Assembly (NCBI GenBank): GCA_002243285.1
Contig: CP022585.1
Location: 124,001 to 188,000, forward strand
Direction: 5' to 3'
Source: Candidatus Fluviicola riflensis
Lineage (GTDB): Bacteria > Bacteroidota > Bacteroidia > Flavobacteriales_D > Crocinitomicaceae
Length of the DNA stretch: 64,000 nucleotides
Below the pieces are notes generated by a model. The model did no database searches. It was given only the letters and a program-made list of their open reading frames with translations, and was not told where the DNA came from. The number at the start of each line of letters is the position of its first letter. Position 1 is the stretch's first letter. Positions 57,478 to 64,000 of the stretch are shown in pieces. The translations under genes were made by a program, and so were the position numbers.

Positions 57478-59859
57478 ATGAAACGAATCATCAATCAATG
57501 GAAACGTTACCGCGAATGGCGTAAACGCACCAAAAAAACCAGGAGGCGCATTCAGGCGACAGTTCTGGTCGTTTTCCTGATTTGGTATGCACAATGTTTA
57601 CCGGATGAATTGTTTCAGGACAGCACTTCCACCGTTTTGGTCGACCGTAACGGAAACTTGCTTGGTGCGCGCATAGCAGACGACGGCCAATGGCGATTTC
57701 CCGAAACGAAATATGTTCCTCCAAAAATGGCGACCTGCATCATCGCATTCGAAGACCGTAATTTTCACAACCATATTGGTATTAGTGTCAAAGGAATAGG
57801 CCGGGCGATCATCCAGAATTCGCGCAGTGATAAAATTGTCAGCGGCGGAAGCACTATTACGATGCAGCTGGCGCGGATCATGCGTAAAAATCCACCGAGA
57901 ACTTACAGCGAAAAACTACTGGAAATGGTCCTGGCAACCCGCATCGAATTGCGCTACAGCAAGCAGGAAATCCTGGCATTATACGCTTCTCACGCTCCGT
58001 TTGGTAACAATGTTGTGGGACTCGACGCCGCAGCCTGGCGGTATTTTGGCCGAAGCGCTCATCAACTCAGCTGGGCCGAAAGTGCGACACTGGCCGTTCT
58101 TCCAAATGCTCCGGGACTTATTTACCCGGGGAAAAATCACAATTTATTACTGAAAAAACGCAATCGATTGCTGCGTTATCTCTATGAAAACAGAACGCTT
58201 GACAAAACTGAATACGAATTGGCCCTCACCGAGCCATTGCCAGAAAAACCGGTTCCTGTACCGCATTTAGCACCGCATTTGCTGGATCGACTCATCGCTG
58301 AAGGACACAAAGGGGAGCGAATTATTTGTACGCTTCAAAAAGACATCCAGGAAAAAGCGATCCATCAATTGCAGTTGCACCACCAGATTCTCAGTGACAA
58401 CCGCATTATGAACGGAGCAGTAATGATTACCGATGTAAATACCGGCGAAATTTTGGCCTACGTTGGAAACACAGTTACCACCGAAGAAGAATATGCCGGA
58501 AATGTAAATTGCATTATGGCCCCGCGCAGCACCGGAAGCATTCTCAAACCCTTATTGTATGCCAAAAGTCTGGAAGCGGGGCAATTGACACCTAGTATGC
58601 TTATCACCGATGTGCCCTCACAATTCGGGAGTTTCTCGCCCAAAAATTATTCGGGTCAGTTCGATGGCGCTGTTCCCGCCAACCAGGCACTTTCAAGAAG
58701 TCTGAATATTCCGATGGTACATTTGCTGGAAGAATACGGCGTCACCAAATTTCGGGATGACCTCCGGGAATATGGCTTCACAACGTTTCATCAATCGGCC
58801 CGGCATTACGGACTTTCATTGATTTTGGGCGGTGCGGAAGTGAAGCTCTTCGACCTCAATAAAGTGTACACACAAATGGCGCAGGAACTGAAATTCGGGA
58901 AACGGACTTCGGTTGGTGTTCTCAAAAAGAATATCAAGGAAATTCCTTCCGCACAAAGACTCACCGACCATGGATGCATCTACGCTACTTTCGATGCGAT
59001 GATCGAAGTCAACCGTCCGGATGAAGACAACAACTGGAAGATTTTCAGTTCGTCGCAAAAAATAGCCTGGAAAACCGGAACCAGTTTCGGATTCAGAGAC
59101 GCTTGGGCAGTTGGAATAACACCGAAATATGTGGTGTCGGTTTGGATTGGAAATGCCGATGGCGAAGGCCGGCCCGGACTAACGGGAGTAAAAGCTGCCG
59201 CACCGTTGTTATTCGATTTGTTTCGGCAATTACCGCAAGCAGATCTTTGGTTCAGTGTTCCAAAAAAGGAAATGAAAACCGTTGCTATTTGCCGGGAAAG
59301 TGGCCATCGTGCCGGAGAATATTGTGAAACTGTTTTACAAAAGCGCATTCCGGTGACATGTCTCAAAACCATTGTTTGTCCGTACCATCAGCGGGTGTTT
59401 TTAGACCAAACCGGAACGCTTCGCGTAGACAGCGAATGCGCCAGCGTCTTTGAAATGCAGCGTGTGAATCGGTTTGTTTTGCCGCCGGTTATTGAGCGTT
59501 ATTACGCCTTGAATCATCCAAATTATTGCATTCTACCCGATTTCAAACCCGAATGCATGGCAAAAATCGCCTATGGCTCACTGCACATCGTTTACCCGAA
59601 AGCAGGAAGTAAAATCTATGTGCCAATCACGGTCGATGGCCAACCCGGAAAGGTCATTTTTGAAGCCGGACACCGCAAAAACGCAACCCGAATTTACTGG
59701 CACCTCGACGATTATTACCTGGGCGAAACCAAAGACGTGCACCAGTTTTCGCTCAATCCGCCGGTTGGAGCGCATTGTCTCAAACTCATCGACGAAAACG
59801 GTATTTCATCTACGGTCAATTTTGAGATTATCGGTTCTTCGAACCCACGAAAGAGATGA
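57478..59859 (+). CDS. pbpC: Penicillin-binding protein 1C (bifunctional GT51 glycosyltransferase/transpeptidase)
   Basis: A 793-residue bitopic cell-wall enzyme. A basic N-terminus and one membrane helix (about 25-40) are followed by a GT51 domain ('IAFEDRNFHNHIGISVKGIG' with the catalytic Glu, 'GGSTITMQLARIMRK', 'KLLEMVLATRIELRYSKQEI') and a transpeptidase domain with SxxK in 'STGSILKPLLYAKSL' (about 350), SxN in 'SRSLNIPMVH' and KTG in 'AWKTGTSFGFRDAWAVG' (about 530). The C-terminal PBP1C domain ends near 'LKLIDENGISSTVNFEI'. In E. coli PBP1C lies beside an alpha-2-macroglobulin gene; none is here. Confidence 0.95.
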   Translation: MKRIINQWKRYREWRKRTKKTRRRIQATVLVVFLIWYAQCLPDELFQDSTSTVLVDRNGNLLGARIADDGQWRFPETKYVPPKMATCIIAFEDRNFHNHIGISVKGIGRAIIQNSRSDKIVSGGSTITMQLARIMRKNPPRTYSEKLLEMVLATRIELRYSKQEILALYASHAPFGNNVVGLDAAAWRYFGRSAHQLSWAESATLAVLPNAPGLIYPGKNHNLLLKKRNRLLRYLYENRTLDKTEYELALTEPLPEKPVPVPHLAPHLLDRLIAEGHKGERIICTLQKDIQEKAIHQLQLHHQILSDNRIMNGAVMITDVNTGEILAYVGNTVTTEEEYAGNVNCIMAPRSTGSILKPLLYAKSLEAGQLTPSMLITDVPSQFGSFSPKNYSGQFDGAVPANQALSRSLNIPMVHLLEEYGVTKFRDDLREYGFTTFHQSARHYGLSLILGGAEVKLFDLNKVYTQMAQELKFGKRTSVGVLKKNIKEIPSAQRLTDHGCIYATFDAMIEVNRPDEDNNWKIFSSSQKIAWKTGTSFGFRDAWAVGITPKYVVSVWIGNADGEGRPGLTGVKAAAPLLFDLFRQLPQADLWFSVPKKEMKTVAICRESGHRAGEYCETVLQKRIPVTCLKTIVCPYHQRVFLDQTGTLRVDSECASVFEMQRVNRFVLPPVIERYYALNHPNYCILPDFKPECMAKIAYGSLHIVYPKAGSKIYVPITVDGQPGKVIFEAGHRKNATRIYWHLDDYYLGETKDVHQFSLNPPVGAHCLKLIDENGISSTVNFEIIGSSNPRKR

Positions 59860-59887
59860 TATTTCATCGGCCAGCATGGATGTTTTT

Positions 59888-60065
59888 CTCCCACGAATTC
59901 ACGAATTATGGCTCGCCTAACGGACTCGCTTTTTAAATATTGGTCATCTAATTATTATTTGACAAAACGTTTGTATGCATCACCAGCGTGTCCGTTAGGC
60001 GCGCAAAAAAATTCGTGAATTCGTGGGAATCATTTTTTCAGGCTTTTATCAGCTAGCTGATAAAA
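59888..60065. repeat. Palindromic intergenic element, copy 3, with satellite hairpin
   Basis: 59888-60029 is a palindrome with ends CCCACGAATTCACGAATT and its complement, inner GCTCGCCTAACGGACTCGCT and GTGTCCGTTAGGCGCGC, and an unpaired centre of about 50 bp. A perfect 22-bp palindrome (arms TTTTATCAGCT) follows at 60044-60065. Located between pbpC and the glyoxalase-fold gene. Confidence 0.85.
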
Positions 60066-60107
60066 AAAACATGCAATTCATTCGTGGCTAAAAAAGTGCA
60101 AACCATT

Positions 60108-60115
60108 TACCTTTG
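60108..60115 (+). promoter_or_regulatory. -7 promoter element (TACCTTTG) of the VOC gene
   Basis: TACCTTTG fits TAnnTTTG and is only 4 bp before the ATG at 60120. Confidence 0.65.
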
Positions 60116-60119
60116 CTGG

Positions 60120-60494
60120 ATGAATTTAAATCAAATCACCATTCCCGTTTTGGATCTTCAACGATCAATCGCTTTTTACCAAACGCTTGGCTTACAACTG
60201 ATCGTGCATTCCAACGACCATTATGCGCGATTTGTTTGTCCGGAAGGCAGAACTACTTTTTCATTGCACGTAGTTTCCGAATTGCCTTCCGGTGATGGCA
60301 TCTGGATTTATTTCGAGGTCGAAAGCGTGGACGGAGAAGTCGCGAAACTTGAAACCGCAGGAATCATTTTTGAAGACCAACCAACCGATCAGCCGTGGTT
60401 GTGGCGCGAAGCCCGGTTAAAAGATCCTGATGGAAATCAATTACTGATTTACCATGCCGGCGAAAACCGCTTGAATCCACCATGGAGGCTGTAA
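60120..60494 (+). CDS. VOC-superfamily (glyoxalase/bleomycin-resistance-like) protein
   Basis: A 124-residue protein of the vicinal-oxygen-chelate fold ('MNLNQITIPVLDLQRSIAFY', 'LGLQLIVHSNDHYARFVCPE', 'EARLKDPDGNQLLIYHAGEN'). The start at 60120 is chosen because the -7 element lies just before it; the in-frame upstream codons lie in the promoter. Could be a dioxygenase, lyase or drug-binding protein; substrate unknown. Confidence 0.85.
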   Translation: MNLNQITIPVLDLQRSIAFYQTLGLQLIVHSNDHYARFVCPEGRTTFSLHVVSELPSGDGIWIYFEVESVDGEVAKLETAGIIFEDQPTDQPWLWREARLKDPDGNQLLIYHAGENRLNPPWRL

Positions 60495-60548
60495 TGAAAA
60501 TCATCAGTTGTTGTAAATGATTGTTTTTGTGACGATTATCACGCCATG

Positions 60549-60590
60549 AGTGCTGCCGTTAGGAGCGCAAAAATCTGTGCATCTGTGGTA
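60549..60590 (-). repeat. Half copy of the palindromic intergenic element (copy 4)
   Basis: CCGTTAGGAGCGCAAAAATC and TGTGCATCTGTGG match one arm of copy 1 at about 15784-15826 (inverted) with a few mismatches. No second arm was found. It lies between the VOC gene and the 54-aa gene. Confidence 0.6.
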
Positions 60591-60711
60591 GAGGAAATGA
60601 GGCATGATTCATAGCATGCAGAATCTATTGTATTCTGCTGACAATTATTTCGTCATTTTAATTTTATTGCTACTTTTACCCTCGAAAGTTGAACATTAAA
60701 ATCACAACCAG

Positions 60712-60876
60712 ATGAGTATTTTTGGAATCGTATTGTTTCTTTTAATTGGCGGAATGGCCTTTTGGATGCTATTGTTTTTATTAGGATTCATCGTTCCTTA
60801 TTGGATTCACCTGGGTGTAATGCAACAACTGCGTCCAAAGAAAGTTTTTGAAAAAGACGAAGAAGAAACGCACTAA
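60712..60876 (+). CDS. Small membrane protein (54 aa)
   Basis: A 54-codon frame (ATG 60712, TAA 60874-60876). It has two hydrophobic segments ('FGIVLFLLIGGMAFWMLLFL', 'LGFIVPYWIHLGV') and a charged tail ('QLRPKKVFEKDEEETH'). A strong terminator follows 22 bp later, and a TActTTTA -7-like element lies about 40 bp before. The context of its own promoter-like element and terminator suggests a real gene. No family recognised. Confidence 0.65.
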   Translation: MSIFGIVLFLLIGGMAFWMLLFLLGFIVPYWIHLGVMQQLRPKKVFEKDEEETH

Positions 60877-60898
60877 GTTTCCCTTCCCTCAAGATATT

Positions 60899-60939
60899 AA
60901 AACGTCTTATTTACTCCGGTAAGTAAGACGTTTTTGTTT
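60899..60939 (+). terminator. Rho-independent terminator
   Basis: AAAACGTCTTATTTAC pairs with GTAAGTAAGACGTTTT around TCCG and is followed by T residues. Confidence 0.9.
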
Positions 60940-61009
60940 GCTGTATAGTGATGGAAGGTTTCTCCGTTCGGGTAACTAATCTTATTTTTGAAGAGTATAC
61001 CGATCTATT

Positions 61010-63082
61010 ATGAAACAACTACTCCTACTTATCGCTTTCACAAGCGCAAGCGTTACGTATTTCTTCGCTCAGGAACATCTCCACTGCGGAACCGACGAAA
61101 TGCACCAACAGCTGTTTCAGCAACATCCCGAATACAACGCTGGCATTCAGAACGCACACGAACAATTACAAGCCTTTACAAGTGAATACCTGCAAGCTGC
61201 ACACCCGAAATCAGGAGCAGCGTACATCATTCCGGTAGTGTTTCATGTCATTCACAACTACGGAGATGAAAACATCAGTGATGCGCAAATCTTCGATGCT
61301 GTTGAACAAGTCAACATTCAATTCCGTAAACTCAATGCCGATACGTCCGAGATCGTGAGTGCTTTCCAATCCATTGCCGCCGACGCGCAGATTGAAATTC
61401 GCCTGGCGCAAATTGATCCCGACGGAAACTGTACCAATGGAATCACCCGAACGCCTTCTCTGCTTAGTTATATCGGTGATCATGCAGTAAAAAGCCTCAT
61501 CCAATGGCCACCCGATAAATACCTGAACATCTACGTTTGTATTGGAGCTGCCGGATTGGCCGGTCACGCATTAATGCCACTGGTCGCTGATACAATTCCC
61601 GAATGGGACGGAATCGTAATGCAGCACAGTTACGTCGGAACTATCGGAACATCCGACTATTTCAGACGAACTGTTCTTTCGCACGAAATCGGACATTATC
61701 TCAACCTTCAGCACATTTGGGGCGGGAATAATGTTCCGGGTTTTCCATACCTGCCAGTCGGCGCAGCGGGAAATTGTGCTTATGACGATGATGTACTCGA
61801 TACGCCAAATACCATCGGCTGGTCATCATGCAACATGAATGAATACTCTTGCGGCGAACTTGAAAACGTGCAGAACTATATGGATTACGCCTATTGCGCG
61901 CGCATGTTTACCGAGGGACAAAAACAACGCATGCACGCCGCGCTCAATTCTCCGATTGCGAATCGCAATAATTTATGGCAACCCGCAAACCTGGCTGCTA
62001 CCGGAACAGACAGTACGAATGTTGTTTTATGTGCAGCGCTTTTCAAAGCCGAAAAACGTATTGTTTGCATCGGAGATCCAGTCGACTTTACCGATATTTC
62101 GTTTCACGGCGTTACCGATCGTTTGTGGAACTTTGAAGGTGGAAACGCCTCGGATTTAACTACGGAAGTTACTTCTGTTACATACGCAGCAGAAGGAACC
62201 TACGATGTCACGTTGGAAGTCAGTAATGGTACCGACACGGTTGAATTGACACTCACAGATTATATTACCGTCATTCCGGCAACGGGCGCATTAAATGGGT
62301 TAACCGAAGATTTCGAATCGGAACCGTCATTTTACGGAAAATGGTTTCTGGAAGAAGGTGCAGCGTTGAATGACTGGGAATTTGCTTCAACCGGTTTTGC
62401 CAGCGATAGGTCATTTACTATCGACAACTTCAATTCTGAAGAAAATGCCACATTCGGTTTTTATTCCAAGCCGATTGATGCGAGCGGACTCACAACTTTT
62501 GCCATCTCATTCGATTGGGCGTATGCGCAACGAACCGACAACGACGCCGACATTTTCCGGATTTCCATTTCCAATAACTGTGGCGATAGCTGGTCTGTTA
62601 AGAAAAACTACAGCGGACTTTCAACCTTACCAAGCATTGCCGATACGTTAATTACACCATTCACACCGGCCGATCTCACCGAGTGGAACAGCGATACCGT
62701 TTTCATCAACGGGGCTGCCAATCTCACCGATCACTTAATGGTGAAATTCTCCTTTTTAAGTAGCGGTGGCAACAATTTCTACCTTGATAATATTCGAATG
62801 GGACATCCGTCGGTTTTGGGGTTGGATGATCAGGCGGTAATTCAATTACACGTATTCCCGAATCCCTCACAGGACCAAACCACTGTTAGGTGGGAAGAAT
62901 CGGCTGAAATCGAAGAAATCATGCTCATTGACGCTGCCGGACAGTTAGTAAAACATATGGTGATTGACCACCAGCAATCGGAAGTCAACCTCGATTTATC
63001 TGATATTGCAGCCGGTTATTATACGATTGTTGCACAAGGAAAATCGGGCCAGGTGCGATTGCCACATTTGGTGGTGCGTTAG
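61010..63082 (+). CDS. Secreted M43-family (pappalysin-like) zinc metalloprotease with T9SS sorting domain
   Basis: A 690-residue secreted protease. A signal peptide (about 1-21) and propeptide lead to a catalytic M43 domain: zinc motif 'LSHEIGHYLNLQHIWGG' (HExxHxxGxxH type, near residue 224) and Met-turn 'ENVQNYMDYAYCARMFTEGQ'. A PKD-like domain ('DRLWNFEGGNASDLTTEVTS', 'AEGTYDVTLEV'), a MAM/jelly-roll-like region ('FESEPSFYGKW...' about 435-590) and a T9SS C-terminal domain ('VFPNPSQDQTTVRWEESAEI', 'AAGYYTIVAQG') follow. It degrades extracellular proteins. Confidence 0.92.
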   Translation: MKQLLLLIAFTSASVTYFFAQEHLHCGTDEMHQQLFQQHPEYNAGIQNAHEQLQAFTSEYLQAAHPKSGAAYIIPVVFHVIHNYGDENISDAQIFDAVEQVNIQFRKLNADTSEIVSAFQSIAADAQIEIRLAQIDPDGNCTNGITRTPSLLSYIGDHAVKSLIQWPPDKYLNIYVCIGAAGLAGHALMPLVADTIPEWDGIVMQHSYVGTIGTSDYFRRTVLSHEIGHYLNLQHIWGGNNVPGFPYLPVGAAGNCAYDDDVLDTPNTIGWSSCNMNEYSCGELENVQNYMDYAYCARMFTEGQKQRMHAALNSPIANRNNLWQPANLAATGTDSTNVVLCAALFKAEKRIVCIGDPVDFTDISFHGVTDRLWNFEGGNASDLTTEVTSVTYAAEGTYDVTLEVSNGTDTVELTLTDYITVIPATGALNGLTEDFESEPSFYGKWFLEEGAALNDWEFASTGFASDRSFTIDNFNSEENATFGFYSKPIDASGLTTFAISFDWAYAQRTDNDADIFRISISNNCGDSWSVKKNYSGLSTLPSIADTLITPFTPADLTEWNSDTVFINGAANLTDHLMVKFSFLSSGGNNFYLDNIRMGHPSVLGLDDQAVIQLHVFPNPSQDQTTVRWEESAEIEEIMLIDAAGQLVKHMVIDHQQSEVNLDLSDIAAGYYTIVAQGKSGQVRLPHLVVR

Positions 63083-63121
63083 AAAAAATGGTGTGAGTAC
63101 ATTTTTTTAAGGTTATCAACA

Positions 63122-63150
63122 TTGATTGTTGAAAAAGATTGCTATCTTTG
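63122..63150 (+). promoter_or_regulatory. rplU-rpmA promoter (TTG -33, TATCTTTG -7)
   Basis: TTG at 63122-63124 and TATCTTTG at 63143-63150, 18 bp apart, match the Bacteroidota promoter model. They lie 31 bp before the rplU ATG. Confidence 0.8.
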
Positions 63151-63181
63151 CCCTCCAATTTAATAATTAAAAATAACTGTT

Positions 63182-63493
63182 ATGTACGCAATAGTAGAGA
63201 TAGCAGGGCAGCAATTCAAAGTGCAAAAAGACCAAAAGATCTATGTACACCGTTTGAATGCCGAAGCAGGAGCAAAACTTGATTTTGATCGTGTGATGTT
63301 GGTAGACAACGGAGGAAAAGTGACAATTGGCGCCCCGGCTATAGATGGAGCTTCGGTTTCAGCAGAAGTAAATGGACACGTGAAAGGTGATACCGTAATC
63401 ATTTTCCGCAAAAAACGCAGAAAAGGTTACCAAAAACAAAACGGTCACCGTCAATCATTTACAAGTTTGACAATTACAGGTATTAAAGCATAA
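63182..63493 (+). CDS. rplU: 50S ribosomal protein L21
   Basis: A 103-residue ribosomal protein ('[20 protein letters not shown]', '[20 protein letters not shown]', '[20 protein letters not shown]'). It is encoded just before rpmA, the order found in most bacteria. Promoter at 63122-63150. Confidence 0.97.
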   Translation: MYAIVEIAGQQFKVQKDQKIYVHRLNAEAGAKLDFDRVMLVDNGGKVTIGAPAIDGASVSAEVNGHVKGDTVIIFRKKRRKGYQKQNGHRQSFTSLTITGIKA

Positions 63494-63539
63494 ATCGCCT
63501 TCGTTGGCCTTTTGGCTGGCAGGATAAAAATAAAAGAAC

Positions 63540-63809
63540 ATGGCACATAAAAAAGGAGTCGGTAGTTCCAAAAACGGTCGTGAATCGGAAAGCAAACGTT
63601 TGGGAGTTAAAATCTTCGGCGGACAATCTGCTATTTCCGGTAACATTATTGTTCGTCAACGTGGTACTCAACACCACCCTGGAAACAATGTAGGTATTGG
63701 AAAAGACCACACATTGTTTGCTTTAACTGACGGTTTGGTAGAATTCCGTAAGAAAAAAGATAATCGTTCGTTTGTATCGGTAGTTCCATTTGCGACTGCT
63801 GAGGCTTAA
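63540..63809 (+). CDS. rpmA: 50S ribosomal protein L27
   Basis: An 89-residue ribosomal protein that reaches toward the peptidyl-transferase centre ('[20 protein letters not shown]', '[20 protein letters not shown]', '[20 protein letters not shown]'). The N-terminus MAHKKG follows the classic pattern without the Firmicutes-type cleaved extension. Second gene of the rplU-rpmA operon. Confidence 0.97.
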   Translation: MAHKKGVGSSKNGRESESKRLGVKIFGGQSAISGNIIVRQRGTQHHPGNNVGIGKDHTLFALTDGLVEFRKKKDNRSFVSVVPFATAEA

Positions 63810-63831
63810 TCGAATTGAAATAATTTAGAAT

Positions 63832-63864
63832 GGGCGAACAGCATTAGTTGTTCGCCCTTTTTTT
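63832..63864 (+). terminator. Rho-independent terminator of rplU-rpmA
   Basis: GGGCGAACA pairs with TGTTCGCCC around an eight-base loop, followed by eight T. Confidence 0.92.
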
Positions 63865-63922
63865 ATTTTCGGGCTGAATTCCGATAATCCGGAATCCCGA
63901 CAGACTATTAAAAGTTATTGTT

Positions 63923-64000
63923 ATGCTGGAAATGACACGCATCCGCGCAGAGCGGAACGAAATTATAGACGGACTTAAAAAACGCAACATCGACGTTACG
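63923..64000 (+). CDS. serS: Seryl-tRNA synthetase, N-terminal fragment
   Basis: The first 26 codons are present; the gene runs off the right edge. 'MLEMTRIRAERNEIIDGLKK' followed by RNIDVT resembles the N-terminal helical arm of flavobacterial SerRS, which binds the tRNA long extra arm. Assigned by this similarity only. Confidence 0.7.
   Translation, partial: MLEMTRIRAERNEIIDGLKKRNIDVT

Noticed and set aside
1..64000. tRNA or rRNA genes
   Set aside because: No cloverleaf or rRNA signature was recognised in any intergenic region; a dedicated tRNA scan was not possible here.

Overview
The window looks like the chromosome of a free-living Bacteroidota bacterium, most likely in the Flavobacteriales. 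The evidence is five large secreted proteins ending in a type IX secretion (T9SS) sorting domain, repeated TAnnTTTG -7 promoter elements, three LytTR response regulators paired with sensor kinases, an S23-type four-helix-bundle gene, and Bacteroidota-style versions of LepA, LspA, DksA-like and HemJ proteins. A family-level placement (for example near Fluviicola/Crocinitomicaceae) is only a guess. I saw no rRNA, tRNA, CRISPR array, phage or classical transposase gene.

Layout. 1-7.1 kb: the end of gcvP, then three secreted T9SS proteins; the first two are paralogues built from the same about 44-residue repeat. 7.2-10.3 kb: a TPR sensor kinase and its LytTR regulator. 10.8-12.9 kb: two small conserved unknowns, a Crp/Fnr-like regulator and a DinB-like protein. 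13-21.4 kb: housekeeping genes (lepA, a bestrophin-like channel, rsmA, a DksA-like gene, lspA, a lipid-linked sugar flippase, an enoyl-CoA hydratase) and an ArsR-like regulator. 21.6-28.5 kb: lipoproteins, hemJ, a cyclase, an M48 protease, uvrC, gcvH and two TonB-C-terminal-domain proteins. 28.5-31 kb: a MarR-pirin-ene-reductase operon with two matching operators. 31-39.9 kb: an AlgX/AlgJ-like protein, a T9SS propeller protein, an AraC regulator, lipoproteins, an M48 protease coupled to a beta-barrel protein, and an XRE regulator. 40-43.8 kb: deoC plus two aldehyde dehydrogenase genes (deoxyribose catabolism), split by a four-helix-bundle cassette. 44-57.2 kb: OmpA-like protein, desaturase, pth, two further LytTR systems, prfB, an ArsC-like protein and MgtC. 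57.5-64 kb: pbpC, a glyoxalase-fold protein, a small membrane protein, an M43 T9SS metalloprotease, rplU-rpmA and the start of serS.

The most unusual content is between the genes. (i) A family of elements ends in inverted repeats related to 'TGAAAATGTAAAATTGAAAA'. One member carries the S23-like four-helix-bundle gene and sits exactly between two aldehyde dehydrogenase genes; two others are about 130-150 bp and have no gene. (ii) A second family of about 100-145 bp imperfect palindromes has 'TTCCCACGAATKCACRAATT' ends and carries an extra unrelated hairpin nearby (three full copies, one half copy). (iii) A 26-bp sequence occurs three times without mismatch, two of the copies flanking the ArsR-like gene. 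(iv) Very long perfect palindromes occur at 12170-12211, 34889-34920 and 54062-54120, several sharing an AATATT core. (v) A 270-bp inverted-repeat-bounded element lies at 4287-4554. Together they suggest an intergenic landscape populated by small non-autonomous elements, one of them gene-bearing.

Two small membrane-protein genes of 54-55 codons (49444-49611 and 60712-60876) are also called; one lies directly upstream of a sensor kinase.
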